Source of the DNA: Leucobacter tardus
GTDB lineage: Bacteria; Actinomycetota; Actinomycetes; Actinomycetales; Microbacteriaceae
Direction: 5' to 3'
DNA length: 64,000 bases
Assembly (NCBI RefSeq): GCF_017583045.1
Contig: NZ_JAGFBF010000002.1
Location: forward strand, 38,168-102,167
The notes below the pieces were generated by a model, which was not told the DNA's origin, did no database searches, and was given only the letters and a program-made list of their open reading frames with translations. Position numbers and translations under genes: made by a program. This document shows positions 37,628 through 46,815 of the stretch, piece by piece. Positions within the stretch are counted from its first letter, which is position 1. Each line of letters opens with the position of its first letter.

Positions 37628-37729
37628 GGATGCGCGAGCATCCGTAATCGACGCGGGACGGGCTGCTCCGAGCGAGCATCGCTGCCGCGAGAGTGCGAAT
37701 CAACATCGAACCGGGCGGCAGTGCCGCCC
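37628..37729 (+). other. Structured rplY leader with two hairpins
   Basis: The ~150-nt leader contains a 6-bp stem with a GCGA tetraloop (GGATGC/GCATCC, 37628-37643) and a 7-bp stem with a 3-nt loop (GGGCGGC/GCCGCCC, 37713-37729), the latter 35 nt before the start codon. Autoregulation by L25 is a possibility that I infer from the length and structure alone. Confidence 0.4.
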
Positions 37730-37763
37730 CGATGGGCGCGAGCCCGCAAGAAGGAGAACCACG

Positions 37764-38381
37764 ATGAGCGAGCAGTACGATCTCGACGGCGCGGTCCGCG
37801 AGAGCTTCGGCAAGGGAGCGGCGCGCAAGCTCCGCGCCGCGGGTCAGACCCCTGCGGTCGTCTACGGCCACGGCACCGACCCGCTTCACGTGTCGGTCAA
37901 CACCCACGCACTCGGTCTGATCGTCCGTCACGCCAACGCGCTGATCGACCTCGCGGTCGATGGCAAGAAGCACCTGGTGCTGGTGAAGGACGTGCAGAAG
38001 GATCCGGTGCGCCAGATCATCGAGCACGTCGACCTCGTGGTCGTGCGCCGCGGCGAAAAGGTCGAGGTCGAGGTTCCCGTGCACGTGACCGGCGAGCCGT
38101 TCGCCGGCACCAACGCGCTGCAGGAGCTCACCGGTCTGACGCTCAGCGTTCCGGCGACGTCGATCCCCGATGCGCTCGAGACCTCGGTCGAGGGCTTCGA
38201 AGAGGGCACCCAGGTGCTGGCCGGCCAGATCGAGCTGCCGAAGGGCGCCGAGCTCATCGACGATCCCGAGCAGCTCGTCGTCCACATCGTGGTGCCCCGC
38301 GCCGCGGTCGCGGAGGAGGACGAAGAGGGTGCCGCCGCCGAGGAGGCGGAGAGCACTTCCGAGGAGTCGGACTCCGAGTAA
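37764..38381 (+). CDS. rplY: 50S ribosomal protein L25/general stress protein Ctc
   Basis: The 205-residue protein binds 5S rRNA. The L25 domain runs from residue ~5 (VRESFGKGAARKLRAAGQTP, then VVYGHG) to ~95, followed by the TL5/CTC beta domain and an acidic Glu-rich tail of ~30 residues. GAAGGAGA precedes the ATG at 37764. In-frame codons further upstream lie within the structured leader and are not used. It is followed by a terminator, so pth is likely transcribed separately. Confidence 0.95.
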   Translation: MSEQYDLDGAVRESFGKGAARKLRAAGQTPAVVYGHGTDPLHVSVNTHALGLIVRHANALIDLAVDGKKHLVLVKDVQKDPVRQIIEHVDLVVVRRGEKVEVEVPVHVTGEPFAGTNALQELTGLTLSVPATSIPDALETSVEGFEEGTQVLAGQIELPKGAELIDDPEQLVVHIVVPRAAVAEEDEEGAAAEEAESTSEESDSE

Positions 38382-38402
38382 GCGTTCGTCGCTCACTGTC
38401 GG

Positions 38403-38438
38403 GCCCGTCGGGGTGGTCGTTCGGCCGCTCCGACGGGC
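38403..38438 (+). terminator. Terminator of rplY
   Basis: A 9-bp perfect stem (GCCCGTCGG / CCGACGGGC) with an 18-nt loop is followed by TTT, 21 nt after the rplY stop. Confidence 0.75.
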
Positions 38439-38583
38439 TTTGACGTTGACCGGGCGATGACGGGGCATGTCAGAGGTGGGTGAGAAGATGTTGCGGGGTT
38501 GGATGGATCGGCTCTTCGACCGCCGGAACGCGGCGAATGAAGACCGGAGGAGCGCCGACGAGCGCAGAACTGAGGGAGATGTC

Positions 38584-39174
38584 GTGAGCAGCGATGCGTG
38601 GCTCGTCGTCGGGCTCGGGAACCCGGGTGCCCGCTACGAGGCGACCCGGCACAACGTCGGTCAGATGGCACTCGACGTGCTCGCCGACCGCATCGGCGCG
38701 CGCTTCTCATCCCACCGGACCAATGCCCGCGTCGCCGAGGGGCGTGTCGCTCCCGGCGGCCCGAAGTTCATCCTCGCCAAACCGAACAGTTTCATGAACA
38801 CCTCGGGCGGACCGGTGTCGTCGCTCGTGCGCTACTTCGACATCGATCCCGAGCGCCTCATCGTGCTGCACGACGAACTCGACCTGCCGTTCGATGCGCT
38901 GCGGTTGAAGCGGGGCGGCGGCCACGGCGGACACAACGGCATCCGCGACATCGCTCGTGCGCTCGATACCCCCGAGTTCTCGCGTGTGCGCATCGGGATC
39001 GGTCGCCCACCCGGCCAGCAGAGCGCTGCCGATTTCGTGCTGAAGCCGTTCGCTTCGGTGGAGCGCGAGCCGCTCGGCGTGCTGCTCGAAGATGCGGCCG
39101 ATGCGGCGGAGGCCCTGGCCAACGACGGTCTCACTGCGGCGCAGCAGCGCTTCCACGGAAAGCAGGCGAAATGA
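38584..39174 (+). CDS. pth: Peptidyl-tRNA hydrolase
   Basis: This 196-residue enzyme releases peptides from dropped-off peptidyl-tRNAs. Catalytic and family motifs are WLVVGLGNPGARYEATRHNVG with the active-site histidine, KPNSFMNTSGGPV with the conserved Asn, and HDELDLPFDALRLKRGGGHG. The GTG at 38584 is preceded by GAGGGAG and gives the standard length; an ATG at 38467 would add a 39-residue charged extension. Its TGA overlaps the mfd start (ATGA), a common actinobacterial arrangement. Confidence 0.94.
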   Translation: MSSDAWLVVGLGNPGARYEATRHNVGQMALDVLADRIGARFSSHRTNARVAEGRVAPGGPKFILAKPNSFMNTSGGPVSSLVRYFDIDPERLIVLHDELDLPFDALRLKRGGGHGGHNGIRDIARALDTPEFSRVRIGIGRPPGQQSAADFVLKPFASVEREPLGVLLEDAADAAEALANDGLTAAQQRFHGKQAK

Positions 39175-42100
39175 GTCTGGCGGGTCTCGACCGCATCCTC
39201 GAACGCTCCGATTCGTTCGCTCGCGCCTTGGACGCAGCGGATCGCGACACCGAGTTCGCGGTGACGGAAGGGATGCGCGCACCGCTCGTCGCCGGACTCG
39301 TGCGCCGGCGACGCGAGCAGGGACACACCGGTCCGCTGCTCGTCATCGCAGCGACGAGCCGGGAGGCCGACGCGCTGCGCGAGGCGATCGGGTCGGTCCT
39401 GCCCGAGGCGGAGACCACCGAGTTCTCGGCCTGGGAGACCCTGCCGCACGAGCGGCTCAGCCCGAGCGCCGAGACCGTGGGGCGCCGCTCGGCGGCCCTG
39501 CGTCTGCTGCGCGAGCACGACGGGTCCCGTCCGCTCGTGATGGTGGCCTCGGTGCGCGCGGCGTTGCAGCCGGTGTCCCCGCACGCGTCGGCGGCCGAGC
39601 CGGTCGTGCTCACCGCGGGTGAAGACTCGGTCGGCCTCGACAGCATCGCGCGACGCCTCGTGGAGCTCGCGTACACGCGCGTCGACATGGTGACGCGACG
39701 CGGTGAGTTCGCGGTCCGCGGTGGGATCCTCGACGTCTTTCCGCCGACGTCGGATCAGGCGATCCGTGTCGACTTCTTCGGCGACGAGGTGGATCAGGTG
39801 CGCCGCTTCGGCGTCGCTGATCAGCGCAGTGCCGGCGATCCGCTGCCCTGCGTCGAGCTCTGGCCCGCTCGCGAGCTGCTCCTCACCGACGATGTGCGCG
39901 CCCGCGCCGCGGACCTGCTGCCCCGGTTCCCCGCGCTGAGCGGACTGCTGGAGCGCATGAGCGAGGGCATCGCCGTCGAGGGAATGGAGAGCTTGCTGCC
40001 GCAGCTCGTGCCCGGTCTGACGCCGCTGACCGGTCTGCTGCCCGCGGGCGGAGCGATCGTGGTGGCGTCCCCCGAGAAGGTGGCGAGTCGTGCCGTGAGT
40101 CTCGCCGAGACGAATCGCGAGTTCTTGGAGGCCGCATGGCACGCGGCGACGGCTGGCGCGGACGCGCCCGTGCCGACGGACGACAGCGGGATGTTGACGA
40201 TGGAGGAGCTGCGCCGGGCCGCTGATGGGCCCTGGTGGAGCGTCTCGAGCTTCGTGCACGATGAAGATCCAGAGTCGCCCGAAGCGCTCGACACCGGCGC
40301 CGACGACGGCATCGGCAATGCGCGTCTGCTCCGCACCGAGCTGACGGTGAGCGGGACACCCGTCACGAAGCGGCCGGGAACCGACGCTACGCAGGCGGCG
40401 GTGTCGTTGCTGCGCGAGCGCGCGGACGCCGGGTGGGCCGCGGTCGTCTCAGCGCAGGGCAGCGGATACGTGGAACGGGCACGAGACCTGCTCGCCGAGG
40501 CGGGCGTCGCGGCGCGTATGGTCGATGAACTGCCGGACGACCCGGAGACGGGGGTCGTCTTCCTGGTCAGGGGTACGGCGTGGACGGGCTTCGAGAGCAC
40601 CGAGGCCCGAGTGATCTTCACGACCGAGGCCGAGTTCTTCGGCCGCACCGTGTCGAGTCAGGCGCAGACCGGGCAGAAGCTCGCGAAGCGCCGCGGCAAG
40701 AACGTCGTCGATCCGCTCAAACTGACTCCCGGCGATTACGTCGTCCATGAGACGCACGGCATCGGCCAGTTCGTCGAGCTGACGCAGCGGATGGTCCCCA
40801 ACGGTATCGGCAAGAACGCGACGAAATCGCTGCGCGAGTACCTGGTGCTCGAGTACGCCTCGTCGAAGCGGGGGATGCCGAAGGACAAGCTCTACGTGCC
40901 GACCGATCAGCTGGACCAGCTCTCCCGCTACGTGGGCGGCGAGGCGCCGGCGCTCTCGAAGATGGGCGGCGGCGACTGGGCCGCGGCGAAGAAGAAGGCC
41001 CGCAAGGCGGTTCGCGACATCGCCGTGGAGCTCGTCAAGCTCTACTCGGCGCGCATGGCCTCGAAGGGGCACGCGTTCTCGACCGATACGCCGTGGCAGC
41101 ACGAGCTGGAGGAGGCCTTCCCCTACGCCGAGACCGTCGACCAGCTGACGACCATCGACGAGGTGAAGCGCGACATGGAGCGCCCCCTTCCCATGGACCG
41201 TCTGCTCGCGGGGGACGTGGGCTTCGGCAAGACCGAGGTCGCCGTGCGCGCCGCATTCAAGGCCGTGCAGGACGGCAAACAGGTCGCGATACTCGTGCCG
41301 ACCACCCTGCTCGTGAATCAGCACATCGAGACGTTCCAGAACCGGTTCGCCGGCTTCCCGGTCCGTATCCGGGCACTCAGCCGCTTCCAGACCGATGCCG
41401 AGTCGCGCGACACCTTCGAGGGGCTCGCCGCGGGCACCGTGGACGTCGTCATCGGCACGCACCGTCTGCTCGCGGACAGCATCGTCTACCGCGACCTCGG
41501 CCTGCTCATCGTGGACGAGGAGCAGCGGTTCGGCGTCGAGCACAAGGACGCGCTGAAGAAGCTCAAGACGGGTGTCGACATCCTCGCGATGAGCGCGACC
41601 CCGATCCCGCGCACGCTCGAGATGGCGGTGACGGGCATCCGCGAGATGTCGACGCTGGCGACCCCGCCCGAGGACCGGCATCCGATCCTGACGTTCGTGG
41701 GTGCGCGCAGCGACAAGCAGATGGCGGCGGCGATCCGTCGTGAGATGCTGCGCGAGGGGCAGGTCTTCTTCGTGCACAACCGCGTCTCGTCGATCAACCG
41801 GGTCGCCGCGCAGCTCGCCGAACTGGTGCCAGATGCGCGCATCGCGGTCGCGCACGGCAAGCTGTCGGAGTCGCAGCTCGAGCGCGTCGTGCTCGACTTC
41901 TGGGAGCGGAAGTACGACGTGCTCGTCTCGACCACGATCGTCGAAACCGGTCTCGATATCGCGAACGCGAACACCATCATCATCGACAACGCCGATAAGT
42001 ACGGTCTGAGCCAGCTGCACCAGCTCCGCGGGCGCGTCGGGCGCAGCCGCGAGCGTGCGTACGCCTACTTCCTCTACGACCCCGACCGGCCGCTCACCGA

Positions 42101-42842
42101 GACGGCGCACGAACGTCTCGAGACGCTGGCGACGAACAACGAGCTCGGGTCGGGCATGCAGGTCGCCCTCAAAGATCTCGAGCTGCGCGGCGCGGGCAAC
42201 CTGCTCGGGGGCGAGCAGTCCGGACACATCGCTGGCGTCGGTTTCGACCTGTATCTGCGCATGATCGGTGAAGCCGTGAGCACGTTCAAGGGCGAGGAGA
42301 CGCCGGGCACCACCGAGCTCGTGCTCGAGCTGCCGGTCGATGCCCACATTCCCGAGGACTACGTGGAGAGCGAGCGACTCCGTCTCGAGGCGTACCAGAA
42401 GTTCTCGGCGGCGGCGCATCCGCAAGCACCAGACGATCACGTCGATCTCGTGCTCGAAGAGCTCACCGACCGCTACGGCGAGCCCCCGGCCGAGGTACGC
42501 CAGCTGGCCGCCGTGTCGATGCTCAGGCGGCAGGCATCGCGACTCGGTCTCTCGAAGATGGTCGCGGCGGGTCCAGCGCTGCGCATGGAGCCGGTGGAAC
42601 TGGCGGGCTCACGCAAGATGCGCATGAATCGCATGTACCCCGGGGCGCGGTACACCGAGACCACGAAGGCGCTGCAGGTGCCGCTCCCGACCGCGGTCGA
42701 GTCGAGTGCTGGATCGCGCAGTCCCCTCGCCGGTGTCGCAGCCGGCCGCGGCGCCGACACTGCGGCCGACGGAGACATCGTGGGATGGGCGAGTCGCGTG
42801 CTCACACTGCTGCTCGCGGAGGAGGCCCCGGCGTCGTCGTGA
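39171..42842 (+). CDS. mfd: Transcription-repair coupling factor
   Basis: The 1223-residue translocase removes stalled RNA polymerase and recruits UvrA to the lesion. The N-terminal UvrB-like module spans roughly residues 1-480, the polymerase-interaction region contains LTPGDYVVHETHGIGQF near 520, and the RecG-like motor has Walker A GDVGFGKTEVAVRAAF near 680, DEEQRFGV near 781, and SATPIPRTLEMA near 805. The TRCF C-terminal domain follows ~1030. It is translationally coupled to pth. Confidence 0.97.
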   Translation: MSLAGLDRILERSDSFARALDAADRDTEFAVTEGMRAPLVAGLVRRRREQGHTGPLLVIAATSREADALREAIGSVLPEAETTEFSAWETLPHERLSPSAETVGRRSAALRLLREHDGSRPLVMVASVRAALQPVSPHASAAEPVVLTAGEDSVGLDSIARRLVELAYTRVDMVTRRGEFAVRGGILDVFPPTSDQAIRVDFFGDEVDQVRRFGVADQRSAGDPLPCVELWPARELLLTDDVRARAADLLPRFPALSGLLERMSEGIAVEGMESLLPQLVPGLTPLTGLLPAGGAIVVASPEKVASRAVSLAETNREFLEAAWHAATAGADAPVPTDDSGMLTMEELRRAADGPWWSVSSFVHDEDPESPEALDTGADDGIGNARLLRTELTVSGTPVTKRPGTDATQAAVSLLRERADAGWAAVVSAQGSGYVERARDLLAEAGVAARMVDELPDDPETGVVFLVRGTAWTGFESTEARVIFTTEAEFFGRTVSSQAQTGQKLAKRRGKNVVDPLKLTPGDYVVHETHGIGQFVELTQRMVPNGIGKNATKSLREYLVLEYASSKRGMPKDKLYVPTDQLDQLSRYVGGEAPALSKMGGGDWAAAKKKARKAVRDIAVELVKLYSARMASKGHAFSTDTPWQHELEEAFPYAETVDQLTTIDEVKRDMERPLPMDRLLAGDVGFGKTEVAVRAAFKAVQDGKQVAILVPTTLLVNQHIETFQNRFAGFPVRIRALSRFQTDAESRDTFEGLAAGTVDVVIGTHRLLADSIVYRDLGLLIVDEEQRFGVEHKDALKKLKTGVDILAMSATPIPRTLEMAVTGIREMSTLATPPEDRHPILTFVGARSDKQMAAAIRREMLREGQVFFVHNRVSSINRVAAQLAELVPDARIAVAHGKLSESQLERVVLDFWERKYDVLVSTTIVETGLDIANANTIIIDNADKYGLSQLHQLRGRVGRSRERAYAYFLYDPDRPLTETAHERLETLATNNELGSGMQVALKDLELRGAGNLLGGEQSGHIAGVGFDLYLRMIGEAVSTFKGEETPGTTELVLELPVDAHIPEDYVESERLRLEAYQKFSAAAHPQAPDDHVDLVLEELTDRYGEPPAEVRQLAAVSMLRRQASRLGLSKMVAAGPALRMEPVELAGSRKMRMNRMYPGARYTETTKALQVPLPTAVESSAGSRSPLAGVAAGRGADTAADGDIVGWASRVLTLLLAEEAPASS

Positions 42843-42854
42843 CACCGGGGCCAC

Positions 42855-42874
42855 GAGCCGGCTCCAGCCGGCTC
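42855..42874. terminator. Short hairpin between mfd and the acyl-CoA dehydrogenase gene
   Basis: A 9-bp perfect stem (GAGCCGGCT / AGCCGGCTC) with a 2-nt loop lies in the 37-bp convergent gap. The very tight loop makes termination less certain. Confidence 0.4.
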
Positions 42875-42879
42875 GCCCG

Positions 42880-44103
42880 TCAGGCGAAGGCTGACAGGCC
42901 GGTGATCTCGCGTCCGATGATGAGCGCCTGTACCGTCTCGGTGCCCTCGTAGGTGTGGATCGCCTCGACATCGGCGAAGTGACGCGCGACGCGGTTCTGC
43001 AGCAGAATCCCGTTGCCGCCCAGCAGGTCGCGCGCGTTGCGCACCACGTCTCGAGCGGTGCGCGTCGCAGTGAACTTGCCGAGGGATGCGCCCGGTGCGG
43101 TGAGGTCGCCGGCGTCTTCCGCTCGCGTGAGCTGCACGAGCAGCGTCTGCAGTGTGGTCACGGCGCTCAGCATCTCGGAGAGCCGCGTCTGCACCACCGG
43201 TGACGCCGCGAGCGGACGTCCGAACTGGATGCGCTGACCGGCGTAGTGAACCGCGGTCTCATACGCGGCGGTGGCGTGGCCGAGCGCGGCCCAGCCCACC
43301 CCGAGGCGGGTGGCCCGCAGTACCTTGCCGGTGTCGGCGAACGAGTTCGCCCCCGGCATCTTCGCCGACGCGGGGAGTCGCACGCCGTCGTACGTGATGT
43401 GGGCTTGCCAGATCGCCCGCAGGGATCCCTTCCCGGCGATCACCTCGGCACGGTACCCGGCGGTGCCCTGCGGCACGAGCACGCCGTGGACCTGCCCGTC
43501 GTCACCGCGGGCCCAGGTGACGGTGACACCGCCGAGGGTGCCATTGCCGATCCACTTCTTGTGCCCGTCGACGATGAGCTCGTCGCCGTCGGTCCGTGCG
43601 CGGGTCTCGAGACTGACGGAGTCCGATCCGTGGGTCGGCTCCGTGAGGGCGAACGCGCCGTACTCGGTGCCGCGCGCGAGCGGTTCGAGCCAGCGATCCC
43701 GCTGCGCGTCGGAACCGCACATCGCGATCGATCGCAGAGCGAGGCCGCCCTGCACGCCGACGATCGTGCCCACCGATCCGTCTCCGCGACTCAGTTCCAT
43801 CGCGACGAGGCTCGCGGCGAGCAGGCTCTGCTCCTCGAATCCGGGCACCTGCACACCGTCGCGCAGCAGGTCGAGTTCGCCGAGTCGGCGGATGAGGTGC
43901 AGCGGGTAGTCTGCGCGCTCCCAGGCGTCGCCGATAATGGGGCGCACCTCGTCCTGGACGAAGGCGCGCGCCCGGTCGCGGAACGCGCGATCCGCTGCGG
44001 GGATGTCGCGGAAGACTCCGGAGACGTCGGGGTCGAGAGGCTCCCACAGATCGTACTCGGGCTCGACCGTGCCGAGAGCGGTGTGAGTGGGCGTTCGCGT
44101 CAT
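42880..44103 (-). CDS. Acyl-CoA dehydrogenase (glutaryl-CoA dehydrogenase-like)
   Basis: The 407-residue flavoenzyme resembles the glutaryl-CoA dehydrogenase branch: the catalytic glutamate lies in the HTYEGTETVQALIIGREITG C-terminal motif, and FAD-binding residues in ALTEPTHGSDSVS near 155 and GHKKWIGNG near 185. GCDH oxidatively decarboxylates glutaryl-CoA from Lys/Trp breakdown; other short-chain acyl-CoAs cannot be excluded. GAGGAG lies 5 nt before the ATG. No other glutarate genes adjoin it; an enoyl-CoA hydratase lies 2.7 kb away on the other strand. Confidence 0.85.
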   Translation of the reverse strand: MTRTPTHTALGTVEPEYDLWEPLDPDVSGVFRDIPAADRAFRDRARAFVQDEVRPIIGDAWERADYPLHLIRRLGELDLLRDGVQVPGFEEQSLLAASLVAMELSRGDGSVGTIVGVQGGLALRSIAMCGSDAQRDRWLEPLARGTEYGAFALTEPTHGSDSVSLETRARTDGDELIVDGHKKWIGNGTLGGVTVTWARGDDGQVHGVLVPQGTAGYRAEVIAGKGSLRAIWQAHITYDGVRLPASAKMPGANSFADTGKVLRATRLGVGWAALGHATAAYETAVHYAGQRIQFGRPLAASPVVQTRLSEMLSAVTTLQTLLVQLTRAEDAGDLTAPGASLGKFTATRTARDVVRNARDLLGGNGILLQNRVARHFADVEAIHTYEGTETVQALIIGREITGLSAFA

Positions 44104-44164
44104 TGCGGCTCCTCGTGCGAAGGTTCGGGGATCTGAGCGGAATGCGGGGGAGACGAGGGTGGAG

Positions 44165-44195
44165 CGCCCCCTCGCGCGTCACCGGCGAGGGGGCG
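44165..44195 (-). terminator. Terminator of the 44.2-kb lipoprotein gene
   Basis: An 11-bp perfect stem (CGCCCCCTCGC / GCGAGGGGGCG) with a 9-nt loop lies 12 nt beyond the lipoprotein stop on the minus strand. Confidence 0.65.
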
Positions 44196-44206
44196 TCCGG
44201 ATACCG

Positions 44207-44704
44207 TCAGGCGCTGCAGACCTCGTTCAGCTCGGTCGTTGCCGACTGGATGTTCTCGGTGTGGGTCTGCATGGCGGTCTGCAGTTCGGCAGCCTGCGCC
44301 TGCATCTCTTCGGCCTGAGCCATCGCCTCGGGGTCGGTGGGGTCGAAGTCGGCCATGTTCGGGATGTCCAGGCCGCTCAGCTCCTCCGTGAGGCCCTGGA
44401 TCGACGTCGCGAAGTTGTCGACGACCGGCTTGACCTCGTCGTTCGTGACCTCTTCCTGGGTCTTCGCGAGCGCATCGTTCACGGGGGCGAAGAGGCTGTC
44501 GAAATCGACGTCCTCGCCGTTCATCATGCCGTCGACTGCGGCCTGCGAGTTGTCCTGGACCTCTTGCTGCACTTCGGCGAAGTTGTCGTTGGCGATCTTG
44601 CACGCGTCGGCCGTGCTCTGGCCGCCGGCGCACCCGACGAGCGCGATCGCGAGCCCGGTGGCGGCAATGAGTCCGCTCGCGCGGCCAATCTTCTGGGTGT
44701 CCAT
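44207..44704 (-). CDS. Putative lipoprotein, helical
   Basis: This 165-residue product has a signal peptide ending in the canonical lipobox LVGC (Cys near 25, then AGGQS). The mature part is acidic and almost wholly helical, rich in Ala, Glu and Gln, with heptad-like spacing from ~35 to 160 and a second cysteine pair (DACKIAND and NEVCSA) that could form a disulphide tying the ends of the helical bundle. No family recognised. GGGGAG precedes the ATG by 6 nt. It is divergent from the MBL-fold gene. Confidence 0.8.
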   Translation of the reverse strand: MDTQKIGRASGLIAATGLAIALVGCAGGQSTADACKIANDNFAEVQQEVQDNSQAAVDGMMNGEDVDFDSLFAPVNDALAKTQEEVTNDEVKPVVDNFATSIQGLTEELSGLDIPNMADFDPTDPEAMAQAEEMQAQAAELQTAMQTHTENIQSATTELNEVCSA

Positions 44705-44831
44705 GGTTTCTCCCCGTGTGTATGAATATCGAGAGCGTGTGACCCGTCCGGCAACGCTCGTGCGGCAGTTTACTGACTTCTGGACGCTTTGCGAATCGCG
44801 CGGTCGAATATCGGACCGGCCGGCCGACGAT

Positions 44832-44837
44832 TAGCAT
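44832..44837 (+). promoter_or_regulatory. -10 hexamer of the MBL-fold gene (leaderless arrangement)
   Basis: TAGCAT is followed by GGCTCCA (7 nt) and the ATG at 44845. An earlier in-frame ATG at 44836 overlaps the hexamer itself and is therefore unlikely to be used. Confidence 0.5.
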
Positions 44838-44844
44838 GGCTCCA

Positions 44845-45840
44845 ATGACCGTCGTGCGCCCCACTAGTGAATCGCAGCGCCGCGCCTTCTCGCGCGGCGA
44901 GATCCCCCCGGTTGAAGAGGTGCGGGCCGGGCTGTGGTCGGTCGCGATGCCGATGGAGGATCATCGTCTGCCGTATTCCTGCTGCACCGTCATCGACGGC
45001 GGCGACGGCGCCGTCCACCTCATCGACACCGGAGTCGACGATGCGCTGACCCGCGACGCGCTGACCACCGCCCTCAGCGATATCGGTCGCGAGCTCGCCG
45101 ATGTCGCGTCGGTGACGCTCACTCACCTGCACGGCGACCACGCGGCGCTCGCCGAGTGGGTGCGCGACGGCTCGGGGGCGACGGTGCGGATGCACCGGGC
45201 CGATGCGGAGTCCCACGCAGCCCGTGCGCCGCTGGCGACGTCCGAGGTGCTCGACGCGGTGCTCGCGGGGGCCCCGGGTGAGGCGGTCGGTGACCTGCGC
45301 GCAGCGGGATCCCGCCCGGCGACAGGCGCGTTTCCGCTCACCGTCGACGAGGTCCTGAGCGACGGAGACGTGCTGCACCTCGGCAACCGGACGGCGACCG
45401 TGCTGCACGTGCCAGGCCACACCCGCGGCAGCATCGCTGTGCGACTCGACGACGGTCTCGTCTGCACCGGCGACCATGTGCTGCCGGTCATCAACTCGGG
45501 AGTCGGGCTCGGAGGACGGGCCGCGAACGAGAACCCGCTCGCGGACTATCTGCGATCCCTCGAGATCATGGCCGATCTCGCCCAGCGGGATCCCGAGTCG
45601 GAGGTGCTACCCGGCCACGGCTACCGCTTCACGGGACTCGGTGCGCGCTGCGCCGCGCTCCGCGAGCACCACCGGGCGAGAGGCGCCGAAGTGCGTGCGG
45701 TGACCGCGTCCCACCCGGACGCGACGGTGTGGGAGGTGGCGTCGCGGCTGACGTGGACCGGGGGCTGGGAGCGCCTCGACCCGGTCTCCCGATTCTCGGC
45801 GCTGGGCCAAACGCAGATGCACCTCGGTCATCAGAATTGA
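44845..45840 (+). CDS. MBL-fold metallohydrolase
   Basis: The 331-residue protein has the metallo-beta-lactamase-fold metal motif LTHLHGDHAAL near residue 95, a downstream metal histidine in VPGHTRGSIAVRL near 190, GDHVLP near 210 and a final histidine in EVLPGHGYRFTG near 254. A C-terminal helical domain of ~70 residues follows, as in LACTB2-like hydrolases. The substrate (thioester, lactone, nucleic acid or other) cannot be told from the sequence. It stands alone between a divergent lipoprotein and the SDR-hydratase pair. Confidence 0.85.
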   Translation: MTVVRPTSESQRRAFSRGEIPPVEEVRAGLWSVAMPMEDHRLPYSCCTVIDGGDGAVHLIDTGVDDALTRDALTTALSDIGRELADVASVTLTHLHGDHAALAEWVRDGSGATVRMHRADAESHAARAPLATSEVLDAVLAGAPGEAVGDLRAAGSRPATGAFPLTVDEVLSDGDVLHLGNRTATVLHVPGHTRGSIAVRLDDGLVCTGDHVLPVINSGVGLGGRAANENPLADYLRSLEIMADLAQRDPESEVLPGHGYRFTGLGARCAALREHHRARGAEVRAVTASHPDATVWEVASRLTWTGGWERLDPVSRFSALGQTQMHLGHQN

Positions 45841-45857
45841 GGAATGCTCCAAACGGG

Positions 45858-45886
45858 TAGCGTGAGCATTATGGTCTCGCGATAAT
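45858..45886 (+). promoter_or_regulatory. Putative promoter region of the SDR-hydratase pair
   Basis: TAGCGT (45858-45863) and GATAAT (45881-45886) are both plausible -10 boxes upstream of the SDR. After the first, a four-codon ATG frame starts at 45871 with leaderless spacing (see findings). An AAAGGAG ribosome site precedes the gene itself. Confidence 0.35.
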
Positions 45887-45939
45887 CGGGGCCGAGTCGG
45901 CGCGACCGACACCGAAGCGCAGCAGAGCAAAGGAGCACG

Positions 45940-46815
45940 ATGACGAGCACACCGACGCTGGCGGGGAAGACGCTCCTGATGTCCGGAGGCAGTCGCGGCA
46001 TCGGCCTCGCGATCGCGCTGCGCGCCGCACGCGATGGAGCGAACGTGGCGATCCTCGCGAAGACCGATCGGCCGCACCCGAGGCTCGAGGGCACGATCCA
46101 CACGGCCGCCGAGGCGATCCGCTCGGCGGGCGGTACGGCGCTGCCCGTCCTCGGTGATGTGCGGGAGGACGCCGATATCGCTCGCGCGGTCGACGCCACG
46201 GTCGCGGAGTTCGGTGGGATCGACATCGTCGTGAACAATGCGAGCGTCATCGATCTCTCGCAGTCGGAGGCGCTGACCGAGAAGAAGTACGACCTCATGC
46301 AGGACGTGAACGTGCGCGGCACATTCATGCTCTCGCGCGCCGCCGTTCCCGCCCTGCGGCGATCGGAGAACCCGCACATCCTCTCCCTCTCGCCACCGGT
46401 CAATCTGCGCCCTCACTGGCTCGGCGCGCACACCGGCTACACCCTGGCGAAGTACGGCATGACGCTCGCCACCCTCGGCTTCGCCGCGGAGTTCGCCGAC
46501 GCGGGGATCGCCGCGAACACGCTGTGGCCGCGCACCACCATCGCCACGGCGGCCGTGCAGAACGTGATCGGAGGCGACCGGCTCATGGCGGCGTCGCGCA
46601 CTCCCGAGATCTACGCCGACGCGGCATACCGGGTACTCATCGCAGGGGCGCGCGACCGGACCGGCCAGACGCTCATCGTGGAAGACGTCCTCGCGGAAGC
46701 GGGGCTCACCGACTTCTCCGGGTACGCCGCCGTGCCGGGCACCCCCGACGAAGCCCTCTTCCCCGATATCTTTCTCGATGAAGCGGAACCCGAGACCCGG
46801 ACGACAGGAGCATGA
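45940..46815 (+). CDS. Short-chain dehydrogenase, HSDL2-like
   Basis: The 291-residue SDR closely follows the hydroxysteroid-dehydrogenase-like protein 2 pattern: [20 protein letters not shown] at the dinucleotide site, [40 protein letters not shown] and YTLAKYGMT with the catalytic Tyr/Lys. Members are linked to fatty-acid metabolism. The stop overlaps the start of the enoyl-CoA hydratase gene (ATGA), which supports a role in acyl-CoA turnover. The actual substrate is unknown. Confidence 0.88.
   Translation: MTSTPTLAGKTLLMSGGSRGIGLAIALRAARDGANVAILAKTDRPHPRLEGTIHTAAEAIRSAGGTALPVLGDVREDADIARAVDATVAEFGGIDIVVNNASVIDLSQSEALTEKKYDLMQDVNVRGTFMLSRAAVPALRRSENPHILSLSPPVNLRPHWLGAHTGYTLAKYGMTLATLGFAAEFADAGIAANTLWPRTTIATAAVQNVIGGDRLMAASRTPEIYADAAYRVLIAGARDRTGQTLIVEDVLAEAGLTDFSGYAAVPGTPDEALFPDIFLDEAEPETRTTGA

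Noticed and set aside
38467..38583. N-terminal extension of peptidyl-tRNA hydrolase by 39 residues
   Set aside because: The GTG at 38584 has a GAGGGAG site and gives the family's normal length; the extension is charged and not like pth homologues.
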